DNA from: an uncultured Eubacterium sp.
GTDB taxonomy: Bacteria > Bacillota > Clostridia > Lachnospirales > Lachnospiraceae
DNA: 48,546 nucleotides
Reading direction: 5' to 3'
NCBI GenBank assembly: GCA_900548465.1
Contig: URKY01000016.1
Coordinates: 1 to 48,546, forward strand
Shown here: one piece after another, positions 7,516 through 16,035 of the stretch
How the letters are laid out: every line of letters begins with the position of its first letter
Numbering within the stretch: the stretch's first letter is position 1
Notes under the pieces: model-generated
What the model was told of the DNA's origin: nothing
Seen by the model: only the letters and a program-made list of their open reading frames with translations
Databases searched by the model: none
Program-made: the position numbers and the translations under genes

Positions 7516-8511
7516 TTACTTCTTTTTGTTAATCTCCTTTTGATACAATTTTTCCTCGTGTACAATTCGTTTCGCTTCTTTTCGCTTACCTTCAGAATGA
7601 CCGATAATTATTTCATATCCTGTAGCACGGATGGCATTAATCAGTTCAAGAGCCTCGTCACTTGTTTTATGTTTTACACTAATCATAACTCCATTCAAAA
7701 GCATAAAACAAATTGAAAAGGCAGGGGCAGTATCCTTTGGATTAAAGGAAAATTCACCGATTCTGTAACACCATATAATTTCCTTTAATGGAACAATGGA
7801 TATCCGTTTTTTGCCTAAATCGATAAAATAATTCTCCGTAATATACATATCGTTAATCTGTATAAAGTTCTCACTGCTGATTTCAGCATTGGCATTGTCA
7901 ATTAATACTTTCTGCTCGTCTTTTCCAAGGAAAGAACAGACAGGATACATATATGGATTAACAAATTCAATAATAGAACTGATTATTTTCTTTAGTGAAA
8001 TAAGGAAAATAACAACAATTATCCATAACAAAATAACAAAAAATGTAGGGTGATAGTCTGCATTACTTATAACAAAATTGCGGTTAACCTGTGCCATAGA
8101 ATTATTGTTCCAATTAAGGTCTTTAACAAACGAATTAAGCATTGTTCTATAAGATCTGTTGGAGCCAATTACCTTTCCCGTAAATTCATAATCTATAAGC
8201 TGAGTTTTCGGAGTACCGGTAATAGGAATGATTACAAAAACACTTTCTCCGTCTTTTAGTGAATAGTAATATCCGTAAGTAGAACCTCCTGCTTTAGTAA
8301 GGCTATAGCCACTGTAATATAATTTGTCCACTTTAACTTTTACATATTTATCACTTCGTTTTACAGTATAAATGTCATTGGTAGTTTTAGGATGCAAAAC
8401 CGATATAAATGGACACAAAATAAATAGAATAATCATTAATAAAGCCAAAATTAAAGGCACAAATATTCTTTTTAAACAAAGTTTCTTTATATTTTCAAAT
8501 ATATTTATCAT
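7516..8511 (-). CDS. Membrane protein of unknown function (resembles DUF6709-type proteins)
   Basis: The 331-residue protein has one N-terminal membrane segment (about 17-38), then an extracytoplasmic region (about 40-150) with YYYSLKDGESVFVIIP. A second membrane segment follows (about 152-175, FFVILLWIIVVIFLI), and then a cytoplasmic C-terminal domain with NYFIDLGKKRISIVPLKEI and a basic tail. The last part looks like the PH-like domain in which a protein displays its own setting and type. I think this matches the DUF6709 family of Lachnospiraceae, but from memory only. It ends just upstream of the SEC-C gene and diverges from the methyltransferase. Confidence 0.6.
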   Translation of the reverse strand: MINIFENIKKLCLKRIFVPLILALLMIILFILCPFISVLHPKTTNDIYTVKRSDKYVKVKVDKLYYSGYSLTKAGGSTYGYYYSLKDGESVFVIIPITGTPKTQLIDYEFTGKVIGSNRSYRTMLNSFVKDLNWNNNSMAQVNRNFVISNADYHPTFFVILLWIIVVIFLISLKKIISSIIEFVNPYMYPVCSFLGKDEQKVLIDNANAEISSENFIQINDMYITENYFIDLGKKRISIVPLKEIIWCYRIGEFSFNPKDTAPAFSICFMLLNGVMISVKHKTSDEALELINAIRATGYEIIIGHSEGKRKEAKRIVHEEKLYQKEINKKK

Positions 8512-8573
8512 AGCTTATCCTTCTTCAAAAAATTACTTAATAAGTATAAAATAGTATTGAAGTTTAATCAAGG

Positions 8574-8602
8574 TTGCGTTTAGTATGGATTGTTGGTAAA
8601 AT
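8574..8602 (+). promoter_or_regulatory. Promoter of the methyltransferase-hslO pair
   Basis: TTGCGT (8574-8579), a 17-bp spacer and TAAAAT (8597-8602) lie 38 bp upstream of the start at 8640. Confidence 0.6.
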
Positions 8603-8639
8603 CAATCTGATGCAATATGAAAACAGGCGGTGATTTGGT

Positions 8640-9383
8640 ATGGGAGCATATTTAGAATTCGCACAGGTTTATGACGAATTCATGGACAATGTTGATTATA
8701 ATGAATGGTGCAGTTTTGCTATAAAACTGCTAAAGAAAAATGGCATGGAAAACTGCAATCTTGTAGAAATTGGGTGTGGGACCGGTAGTGCCACAATGTT
8801 GTTTGCAAAAGCAGGGTACAGTATGACGGGAATTGATATTTCCCAGGAAATGCTGGAAATAGCCATGGATAAAAAGACTGATGAGGATATAATATACGTT
8901 CTTCAGGATGCCACGGAACTGGAGCTTCCATGTAAAGTACCTGCCATGGTAAGTGTAGGAGATTCTATGAACTACATTACTGAATATGAGGATATTGTAA
9001 AGGTTTTCAAACAGGTAAAAAAATATTTGGAAGAAGATGGAGTTTTCGTTTTTGATTTAAAAACAAGGAAATATTTTTCTGATATTGGTGATTCAGTTAT
9101 TGCAGAGGACAGAGAAGATAACAGTTTTATCTGGGAAAATTATTTTGATGAAGAAACGTCAATAAATGAATATTATCTGTCAATCTTTGTGCAGGGAGAT
9201 GACGGAAGATACGATAAATTCGAAGAGCAGCATTATCAGAAGGGGTATACTTTGGATGAAATTAAAACGGCTGTAGCAGAGACAGGACTTACAGTTAGTG
9301 AAATTTATGAGGCATTTACTGATAATGTTGGAAGCGAGCAGAATGACAGAGTGTATTTTATAGTTAAGAATGGAGAGAAATAA
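8640..9383 (+). CDS. Class I SAM-dependent methyltransferase
   Basis: The 247-residue cytoplasmic protein has the Rossmann methyltransferase core. Motif I is LVEIGCGTGSATMLFAKAGY (about 41-60), with the acidic residue of motif II in GIDISQEML, and VGDSMNYI around motif IV. The start YxxFAQVYDEFMD is common to small Firmicutes methyltransferases of this kind, whose substrates are unknown. The stop codon abuts the hslO ATG with no gap, so the two are co-translated. The substrate cannot be inferred. Confidence 0.85.
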   Translation: MGAYLEFAQVYDEFMDNVDYNEWCSFAIKLLKKNGMENCNLVEIGCGTGSATMLFAKAGYSMTGIDISQEMLEIAMDKKTDEDIIYVLQDATELELPCKVPAMVSVGDSMNYITEYEDIVKVFKQVKKYLEEDGVFVFDLKTRKYFSDIGDSVIAEDREDNSFIWENYFDEETSINEYYLSIFVQGDDGRYDKFEEQHYQKGYTLDEIKTAVAETGLTVSEIYEAFTDNVGSEQNDRVYFIVKNGEK

Positions 9384-10226
9384 ATGGACTATATAGTAAG
9401 AGCAACGGCAGCAAATAAGCAGATTAGGGCATTTGCCATTACTTCAAGGGAAATGGTGGAGACAGCCAGAAAACATCATAATACAAGTCCGGTGGCAACA
9501 GCTGCATTGGGAAGACTTCTTACAGGCGGAGCCATGATGGGTGTTATGATGAAAGGTGATGGTCCTATTAATGGTGTGACAGTTACGGCAGATTCAAAAG
9601 GAAATGTAAAAGGTTATGTGGGAAATCCAAATGTTATAATTCCTGCTAACTATGCCGGCAAATTAGACGTTGGAGCAGCAATCGGTTATGGAACTCTTAC
9701 AGTTATAAAAGATATGGGACTTAAAGAGCCTTATTCAAGTCAGGTACCTCTTGGAACCAGCGAGGTGGCGGAAGATTTGACATATTATTTCGCAACATCG
9801 GAACAGGTACCTTCTGCAGTAGGTCTTGGTGTGCTTATGTCTAAAGACAATACAGTAAAGCAGGCAGGAGGATTTATTGTTCAGCTTATGCCTTTTGCAG
9901 ATGAGGAAGTTATAAGCAAGCTGGAAGAAAGAGTAAATAATATTACATCTGTTACGGATATGCTTGAAAAGGGAATGTCACCTGAAGATATTTTGCAGGA
10001 AGTAATGGGTGATATGGATGTGGAAATTACTGACAAAATCGATACAGGATTTAAGTGCAACTGTAGCAAGGAAAAAATCGCCAGAGCTCTTTCAGGTCTT
10101 AGCAAAAAAGAATTAGATGAAATTATTAATGACGGTAAAGAAATTGAAGTTAAGTGCGATTTCTGCAATACAACTTATAAATTTAGCATAGAAGAGCTTC
10201 AGACATTAAGAAAAAAATTTGTTTAG
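9384..10226 (+). CDS. hslO: Hsp33 redox-regulated chaperone
   Basis: The 280-residue cytoplasmic holdase is activated by oxidation. The N-terminal body carries HHTSPVATAALGR-like sequence (HHNTSPVATAALGR) and the long beta domain. The C-terminal zinc switch is CNC followed about 31 residues later by CDFC, all four cysteines present. It begins directly after the methyltransferase stop, with GGAGAG just inside that gene. It fits an oxidative-stress role, together with the regulator at the window start, but the two are far apart. Confidence 0.96.
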   Translation: MDYIVRATAANKQIRAFAITSREMVETARKHHNTSPVATAALGRLLTGGAMMGVMMKGDGPINGVTVTADSKGNVKGYVGNPNVIIPANYAGKLDVGAAIGYGTLTVIKDMGLKEPYSSQVPLGTSEVAEDLTYYFATSEQVPSAVGLGVLMSKDNTVKQAGGFIVQLMPFADEEVISKLEERVNNITSVTDMLEKGMSPEDILQEVMGDMDVEITDKIDTGFKCNCSKEKIARALSGLSKKELDEIINDGKEIEVKCDFCNTTYKFSIEELQTLRKKFV

Positions 10227-10305
10227 TTCACAATTAACACTGGACTTTTAGACTTTAGAGTGCTAAAATGTGAAAGTAGATAACCTGTGAATGAGAGGTA
10301 TAAAT

Positions 10306-10599
10306 ATGAGCAAAAAAATAAGAACTACAGAAGTCGACCATTTATTTGATGCTATATTAACACTTGAAAATAAAGAAGAGTGCTATACTTTTTTTGAAGA
10401 TGTATGTACAGTAAACGAATTGCTTTCAATATCCCAGAGATATGAAGTGGCAAAAATGTTAAGAGAAGGGCATACATATCTTGATATTTCAAATGCTACA
10501 GGAGCTTCAACAGCTACAATAAGCAGAGTTAACCGTTCATTGAATTATGGAAATGACGGATATGATATGGTCTTAGAGAGAGTAAAGAAAATAAAATAA
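10306..10599 (+). CDS. YerC/YecD TrpR-like DNA-binding protein
   Basis: The 97-residue protein has the TrpR-superfamily helix-turn-helix: SISQRYEVAKMLREGHTYLD (about 48-67), then TGASTATISRVNRSL as recognition helix. YerC proteins are widespread in Firmicutes and their target genes are mostly unknown. The frame opens at 10291, but GAGAGG (10292-10297) sits 8 bp before ATG 10306, and MSKKIR is the usual family start. A bidirectional terminator follows. Confidence 0.88.
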   Translation: MSKKIRTTEVDHLFDAILTLENKEECYTFFEDVCTVNELLSISQRYEVAKMLREGHTYLDISNATGASTATISRVNRSLNYGNDGYDMVLERVKKIK

Positions 10600-10611
10600 T
10601 CAATTACATAA

Positions 10612-10640
10612 AAAAAGGATGCAAATATTGCATCCTTTTT
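10612..10640. terminator. Bidirectional terminator between yerC-like gene and DUF1836 gene
   Basis: AAAAAGGATGCAA (10612-10624) and TTGCATCCTTTTT (10628-10640) form a perfect 13-bp stem with a 3-nt loop. It serves both convergent genes. Confidence 0.9.
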
Positions 10641-10644
10641 GACA

Positions 10645-11298
10645 TTATTTATCTTCATTTGTATCAGATTTCTTTTCTGACTTATTTTTATCTTTAGTCT
10701 TTTTATCCTTTTCATTTTCCTTTTCGGCAGAGTTGGAATCAGGAAGAGAATCTATTAATTTTTCAATAAGTATTTTTTTCACAAAAATGTCATAGCTGAG
10801 CATTGATATAAGGCCTAAAGTCCGAATATAATCTTTATCATCAATATCCATACCATCAAAAATCTTAACTGATTCATTTGTCTCTTTAGTAATAAAATTC
10901 GGTAAATCACATTTGTGTGTATAATTTAAAAACGTATTGATGATTTCTTCTAAAGGCATATCATCGTTATGAAAATGTTTATCTAACAGTGGTGTTAAAA
11001 GTTTTGTAACATCATTGATAGAAAGGATGTTTTTGTAGAAATAAATAAGTATAAGCACCATTATATGATCTTTAGTATATTTCTTCTTTTCAGGGGATGG
11101 AAGAAGACGGCTTTTAGCATAATTATTAATCATTGTTTTTGTCATAAGCTTATCGTCTTCATGTCTTTTAACCGCTCTGAATTTATCACTAAGATAGGTA
11201 GTAACCTGGTCCATATATAAATCAATGTTAGGTATATCGTCAATGTTAAAATTGGTAACGTTTTGTAAAACCTGTTTAACAATTTCTTCTGAATTCAT
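10645..11298 (-). CDS. DUF1836 protein
   Basis: The protein of about 217 residues has the DUF1836 core: DLYMDQVTTYLSD, then LMTKTMINNYAKSRLLP, KKKYTKDHI and the helix ILSINDVTKLL. This winged-helix/MerR-like fold is found across Clostridia, with unknown targets. The C-terminal 35 residues are a charged Lys/Glu/Asp tail (EKDKKTKDKNKSEKK). The frame extends upstream to a TTG at 11361, but the promoter -10 lies there. ATG 11298 has GGAGAG 4 bp upstream, and ATG 11310 is an alternative start. Confidence 0.8.
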   Translation of the reverse strand: MNSEEIVKQVLQNVTNFNIDDIPNIDLYMDQVTTYLSDKFRAVKRHEDDKLMTKTMINNYAKSRLLPSPEKKKYTKDHIMVLILIYFYKNILSINDVTKLLTPLLDKHFHNDDMPLEEIINTFLNYTHKCDLPNFITKETNESVKIFDGMDIDDKDYIRTLGLISMLSYDIFVKKILIEKLIDSLPDSNSAEKENEKDKKTKDKNKSEKKSDTNEDK

Positions 11299-11365
11299 AA
11301 AACTCTCCATTTCACTAATGCCCGCTAATGGCACAAGAATTTTGATAAATTTATTATACAACCAT

Positions 11366-11394
11366 ATTATAATATGTAGTAATAAAAACTACAA
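11366..11394 (-). promoter_or_regulatory. Promoter of the DUF1836 gene
   Basis: On the minus strand TTGTAG (11389-11394), a 17-bp spacer and TATAAT (11366-11371). It lies about 68 bp upstream of the chosen start. Confidence 0.55.
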
Positions 11395-11500
11395 GATGAA
11401 AAAAGTGTATTCTGACATGTAATAAAGAATACAAAAAGACATAAATGTATAAAAATTAATTTTTTACAAATTAGAAATATCTTTTTACAGCCGGGTGTGT

Positions 11501-11567
11501 TAAAATACTTCTTGTTGGAAAAGTGTCGGTCTGCATTTGACTTTGGTCAGTCAGGCAGGGGCACTTT
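11501..11567 (+). promoter_or_regulatory. pcrA -10 element and leader hairpin
   Basis: TAAAAT at 11501-11506 is a plausible -10, with no good -35. The leader contains an imperfect stem whose ends are AAAGTG (11520-11525) and CACTTT (11562-11567), with CTGC/GCAG and GAC/GTC inside, followed by TGTTTTAG. It could be a weak attenuator. Confidence 0.3.
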
Positions 11568-11604
11568 GTTTTAGTTGAAAAATAAACATAAAGGATGGAA
11601 ATAG

Positions 11605-13941
11605 ATGGGAAATATATATGAAACACTAAATGATATGCAACAAATGGCAGTATTCCATACGGAGGGACCATTGCTTATATTGGCAGGAGCAGGTTCAGGT
11701 AAAACAAGAGTGCTTACCCATAGAATTGCATATCTTATGGAAGAAAAGCACGTAAGCCCATATAATATTATGGCTATTACATTTACTAATAAGGCAGCTG
11801 CAGAAATGCGAAACCGAGTAAATAAAATTGTAGGATTCGGTGCGGAGCAGGTCTGGGTAAGTACATTTCATTCAGCTTGTGTTCGTATACTTAGAAGATA
11901 TATTGACAGAATCGGGTATAGCACGGACTTTACCATATATGACACTGATGATCAGAAACGTCTTATGAAAAACGTAATTAAGGATCTGAATCTTGATTCT
12001 AAAATTTATAAAGAAAACGGAATGCTTAACAAGATATCTGATTTTAAAAACAAATTAATGACAACCGGTGACGTAGCTTCCATGGCAAGAACCGATTTTA
12101 AGATGTTGAATGTTTCTAAAATATATGACAATTATCAGGAGGCTTTGAAAAAGAACAACGCTCTTGATTTTGATGATTTAATAATGAAGACGGTGCAATT
12201 ATTTACAAAATGTCCTGAAGTTCTTGAAAGCTATCAGGACAGGCTACAATATATTATGGTAGACGAGTATCAGGATACAAATGCGGCACAGTTTGCTTTT
12301 GTTAAATTACTTGCTAAAAAGCATCAGAATCTTTGCGTTGTGGGAGATGATGATCAGTCGATTTATAAATTCAGAGGAGCTGACATAACAAACATTCTAC
12401 AGTTTGAAAAGTATTTTCCTAATGCAAGGGTAATTAAATTGGAGCAGAATTACCGTTCCACAAAGAATATTCTGGAGGCGGCAAATGCAGTAATACATAA
12501 CAATGAAGGCCGCAAAGACAAAACACTTTGGAGTGATAACGAAAAGGGAGATAAGATTGATTTATATCAGGCTGAGGACGGATATTCTGAAGCGGAAATG
12601 GTGGCATCTACAATAAAAGAGAATGTGGATAATGGCAGAAGTGACTACAGTGATTATGCTATTCTCTACAGAACGAATAATCAATCCAGAGTACTGGAAG
12701 AAAAACTTATGATGAAAAATATTCCATACAAGATAATTGGCGGGCAGAATTTCTATCAGAGAAAAGAAATAAAAGATATCATAGCTTATTTACGTGTAAT
12801 CAGCAATCCAACGGATGATATTGCAGTGGAACGTATTGTTAATGTACCGAAGCGAGGCATCGGTGCGACTACGGTAGACAAGGTTAAAGACTATGCAAGA
12901 GCATATGGAATGGATTTGTATGAGGCATTAATGGATGTGGAAAACATTCCGGGACTGTCTAGGGCTGCCGGTAAGATAAAGAAATTTACTGATTTAATAG
13001 AAGGTTATAAAAAAGACGAATATTACGGAGAAATCGAAAAGTTAACTAAAGATATTTTAGATGATACAGGTTATGTTTCAGAGCTTGCGGCAGAGAACAC
13101 TGATGAGGCAAACGGAAGAATTGAAAACATTGACGAACTGGTAAGTAAGATTGTTGAGTATCAGGAGAATGCAGAAGATCCCGTATTGTCAGAATTCTTA
13201 GAGGAAGTCGCTTTAGTATCGGAAATAGACAATTTAAGTGAGGATAGCAGTTATGTTGTTTTGATGACGGTCCACAGTGCTAAGGGTCTTGAGTTTCCAT
13301 ATGTATTTTTATGTGGAATGGAAGACGGACTGTTTCCGGGGTATATGAGCATTATGTCAGGGGACAATGAAGAATTAGAGGAAGAGCGAAGATTATGTTA
13401 TGTTGCAATAACAAGGGCAATGAAAAAACTGACCATAAGTTATGCCAAGAAAAGAATGGTTCGAGGTGAGATGCAATATAATATAGTATCAAGATTTGTT
13501 AAAGAAGTTCCACCAATGATTGTTAATAGCAAAAATATAACAGACAGGGTGGCTGCAGGTTATGAAAAAAAGCCTTCGTTTAGCGGCTTTGGCGGATACG
13601 AAGGATCTATGAATATGGGAGGTTCAGGTTATATGGGAAACGATAATTACGGAGGCGCCAGATCTTATGCGGCAAGCCAGAGAAAAAATGCGTATAAAGC
13701 CATGGCAGCAAAACCGGCATATGGTAATCCAAGTTCAAAGCCGGGTTTTGGTAAGGAATTCGTAGTTACAAAAGCAGATATTGACTACACAGTTGGAGAC
13801 AGAGTAAAACATATGAAATTTGGTGAAGGAACTGTTCTTGGAATTGAAGACGGACCAAGAGACTATCAGGTTACCGTTAATTTTGACACGGCAGGTCAAA
13901 AAGTGATGATGGCATCCTTTGCAAAATTAAAAAAGATGTAG
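11605..13941 (+). CDS. pcrA: ATP-dependent DNA helicase PcrA (UvrD family)
   Basis: The 778-residue superfamily 1A helicase unwinds DNA 3' to 5' in nucleotide-excision repair and clears RecA and stalled forks. The Q motif LNDMQQMAV is followed by Walker A LAGAGSGKTRVLTHR (about 27-41), motif Ia ITFTNKAAAEM, Walker B VDEYQDTNAAQF and motif III VVGDDDQSIYKFRGAD. Motif IV is NYRSTKNIL, motif V VMTVHSAKGLEF in the form LMTVHSAKGLEF, and motif VI CYVAITRAMKKL. A Gly/Tyr-rich linker (about 660-715) leads to the C-terminal Tudor-like RNA polymerase-binding module GDRVKHMKFGEGTVLGIE. The length is normal. AAGGATGG precedes the ATG. Confidence 0.97.
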   Translation: MGNIYETLNDMQQMAVFHTEGPLLILAGAGSGKTRVLTHRIAYLMEEKHVSPYNIMAITFTNKAAAEMRNRVNKIVGFGAEQVWVSTFHSACVRILRRYIDRIGYSTDFTIYDTDDQKRLMKNVIKDLNLDSKIYKENGMLNKISDFKNKLMTTGDVASMARTDFKMLNVSKIYDNYQEALKKNNALDFDDLIMKTVQLFTKCPEVLESYQDRLQYIMVDEYQDTNAAQFAFVKLLAKKHQNLCVVGDDDQSIYKFRGADITNILQFEKYFPNARVIKLEQNYRSTKNILEAANAVIHNNEGRKDKTLWSDNEKGDKIDLYQAEDGYSEAEMVASTIKENVDNGRSDYSDYAILYRTNNQSRVLEEKLMMKNIPYKIIGGQNFYQRKEIKDIIAYLRVISNPTDDIAVERIVNVPKRGIGATTVDKVKDYARAYGMDLYEALMDVENIPGLSRAAGKIKKFTDLIEGYKKDEYYGEIEKLTKDILDDTGYVSELAAENTDEANGRIENIDELVSKIVEYQENAEDPVLSEFLEEVALVSEIDNLSEDSSYVVLMTVHSAKGLEFPYVFLCGMEDGLFPGYMSIMSGDNEELEEERRLCYVAITRAMKKLTISYAKKRMVRGEMQYNIVSRFVKEVPPMIVNSKNITDRVAAGYEKKPSFSGFGGYEGSMNMGGSGYMGNDNYGGARSYAASQRKNAYKAMAAKPAYGNPSSKPGFGKEFVVTKADIDYTVGDRVKHMKFGEGTVLGIEDGPRDYQVTVNFDTAGQKVMMASFAKLKKM

Positions 13942-14010
13942 TAAAAATACCTTAAGAATGGTATACTAATTTTATCGTAATATTACATTGTTATAGGAAG
14001 AGGTGAGATT

Positions 14011-14244
14011 ATGGACGAATTAATGAAAGGTGTAAAAATCGGAAAGCTTCTTGGAAAAGATGAAAAGAAAGAAACATGCAAAGTTGTTGCAATCGTGTTA
14101 GGCGTAATTGCAGGAATCGCTGCTATAGCAGGTGCTGCATACGGAATTTACAGACTTATCAATAAGGATTATTATGATGATTTTGAAGATGATTTCGATG
14201 ATCTTTTTGACGAAGATGAAGACGATGACGATTTTGAAGACTAA
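14011..14244 (+). CDS. DUF4366-type small membrane protein with acidic tail
   Basis: The 77-residue protein has a Lys-rich N-terminus (GKLLGKDEKKE), one membrane helix (about 25-46, VVAIVLGVIAGIAAIAGAA) and a tail made almost only of Asp, Glu, Phe and Tyr. This composition is typical of DUF4366-like Lachnospiraceae proteins of unknown role. It follows pcrA by about 70 bp with its own AAGAGGTG site, and a terminator lies just beyond. Confidence 0.7.
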   Translation: MDELMKGVKIGKLLGKDEKKETCKVVAIVLGVIAGIAAIAGAAYGIYRLINKDYYDDFEDDFDDLFDEDEDDDDFED

Positions 14245-14259
14245 TATTTAAAATATGAT

Positions 14260-14306
14260 AAAGACGGCTGTGATAATGCAGAAGCATTGTTATGGCCGCT
14301 TTTCTT
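14260..14306 (+). terminator. Intrinsic terminator after the DUF4366-type gene
   Basis: AAAGACGGCTGTGATAATGC pairs with GCATTGTTATGGCCGCTTT (one bulge, G-U pairs) around AGAA, followed by TTCTTTTT. Confidence 0.75.
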
Positions 14307-14401
14307 TTTATGGGATAAATAATAAAGGATTTGTCATAGTTTCCTCTATATTATATAATGGGTAGCGGATATTATATTATAAAAATGAAATGGAGAAATA
14401 C

Positions 14402-15796
14402 ATGAAAAAAGGTGTTGAATATACAGGAAAAGTAGTAGGAATCAGCTTTCCAAACAAGGGAAAGGTTGACTGCAAAGAAGAAGGAATGGCAACAGTCAAA
14501 GGAGTTATTCCGGGACAGACTGTGAGATTTGTCGTGTCGAAAAAGCGTTCAGGAAATGCTGTTGGACGATTAAAGGAAGTTGTTGAAAAATCTCCTCTTG
14601 AAGATGTGAGCCCTGCATGCCCACATTTTGAAAATTGCGGTGGATGTGCATATCAGACAATGAGTTACAACAATCAGAATGAATTGAAAAAAAATATGGT
14701 GAAAAACATACTGGATAACGCCATTAATACAGATTATGATTTTGAGGGAATAATTGGAAGCCCTGTTCAGTGGGGATATAGAAATAAAATGGAATTTTCT
14801 TTTGGTGATGAATATAAGGACGGACCTCTTGCACTGGGAATGCATAAGAGAAATAGTTTCCATGATATCGTTACAGTTAATCAGTGTCAGATAGTGGATG
14901 AAGACTATAGAAAAGTACTTGATTGCGTTCTTGATTATTGTGCGAAAAGAGAACTTCCATTCTATAAGAAGTTAAGACATGAGGGATATTTGAGACATTT
15001 ACTTGTAAGAAGAACTACCGTAACAAAGCAGATGCTTGTGGCTATTGTTACAACTTCAGATAAAGAATGCGAAGAAAAGGCTCAGTGGAATGAATTAGTT
15101 GAGGAATTAAAGAAACTTGATTTGACAGCCAAATTGTGTGGCGTTATGCACATAATTAATGATGGTCTGGCAGATGTTGTGAAAAGTGATGAAACAAGAG
15201 TTTTGTATGGTGATGAATATATTTATGAGGAACTCCTGGGACTTAAATTTAAGATTTCAGTATTTTCATTTTTCCAAACTAATTCTCTTGGAGCGGAAGT
15301 ATTATACAGCAAGGCAAGAGAGTACATTGGCGATACAAAAGATATGACAGTATTTGATTTATACAGTGGAACAGGAACAATTGCCCAGATAATTGCTCCG
15401 GTTGCAAAGAAAGTAGTTGGAGTTGAAATTGTAGAGGAAGCAGTGGAGGCAGCAAGGGTAAACGCAGAATTAAATGGTTTACATAATTGCGAATTTATTG
15501 CAGGGGATGTTCTTAAGGTTATTGATGATCTGGAGGACAAGCCGGACATGATTATTCTTGACCCACCAAGGGACGGAATTAATCCAAAGGCACTTAAGAA
15601 GATAATTGATTTCGGAGTTGACAAGCTGGTGTACATTAGCTGTAAGCCAACAAGTCTTGCAAGGGATTTGGAGATGCTGCAGGCGGAAGGGTATAAGGTA
15701 GTTAAGGCTGCGGCAATTGATCAGTTTCCGAATACTGTGCATGTGGAGACAGTAGCGTTGTTGTCCAAACTTCCTGATGAAATAGACCATATTTAA
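14402..15796 (+). CDS. rlmD: 23S rRNA (uracil-5-)-methyltransferase RlmD/RumA
   Basis: The protein of about 464 residues places 5-methyluridine on 23S rRNA (or tRNA) using SAM. An N-terminal TRAM domain (about 1-60, VEYTGKVVGISFPNKG) is followed by an iron-sulfur cluster motif CPHFENCGGC plus a later C in VNQCQIV. The Rossmann domain carries FSFFQTNS, DLYSGTGTIAQI, LDPPRDGI, and the catalytic-cysteine motif YISCKPTSLARDL. The frame opens at ATG 14390, but GGAG at 14392-14395 sits 7 bp upstream of ATG 14402, the likelier start. Which uridine is modified (U1939 or U747 equivalent) cannot be told from sequence. Confidence 0.92.
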   Translation: MKKGVEYTGKVVGISFPNKGKVDCKEEGMATVKGVIPGQTVRFVVSKKRSGNAVGRLKEVVEKSPLEDVSPACPHFENCGGCAYQTMSYNNQNELKKNMVKNILDNAINTDYDFEGIIGSPVQWGYRNKMEFSFGDEYKDGPLALGMHKRNSFHDIVTVNQCQIVDEDYRKVLDCVLDYCAKRELPFYKKLRHEGYLRHLLVRRTTVTKQMLVAIVTTSDKECEEKAQWNELVEELKKLDLTAKLCGVMHIINDGLADVVKSDETRVLYGDEYIYEELLGLKFKISVFSFFQTNSLGAEVLYSKAREYIGDTKDMTVFDLYSGTGTIAQIIAPVAKKVVGVEIVEEAVEAARVNAELNGLHNCEFIAGDVLKVIDDLEDKPDMIILDPPRDGINPKALKKIIDFGVDKLVYISCKPTSLARDLEMLQAEGYKVVKAAAIDQFPNTVHVETVALLSKLPDEIDHI

Positions 15797-15807
15797 GTGA
15801 TAGAGTA

Positions 15808-15840
15808 AAGGCTTCTGATAGTGTATTCAGGAGTCTTTTT
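15808..15840 (+). terminator. Intrinsic terminator of rlmD
   Basis: AAGGCTTCTGA (15808-15818) and TCAGGAGTCTT (15827-15837) form an 11-bp stem with two G-U pairs, followed by TTT. Confidence 0.75.
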
Positions 15841-15894
15841 CATATTCCGTATTTTATTGGAAATAATATGAATATGAAAAAATAGAAAACAAAA

Positions 15895-15980
15895 TAGTCG
15901 AAAAACACAAAACAGCCGAAAAATACAAAATAAAACAACCGAAAAACACAAAACAAAATAGCCGAAAAACACAAAATAAA
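15895..15980. repeat. Four A-rich tandem repeats upstream of the DUF4143 ATPase
   Basis: A unit of AGCCGAAAAACACAAAA plus a short CAAAAT-like spacer occurs four times (from 15895, 15913, 15936 and 15959), with 1-3 changes between copies. The units are 18-23 bp. There is no coding sequence here. The region separates rlmD from the probable promoter of the ATPase gene. Confidence 0.7.
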
Positions 15981-16035
15981 CTTGAAATATAATTTATCGT
16001 CAAGTATACTTTGATTATAAGGAGAAGTGTAAAAT

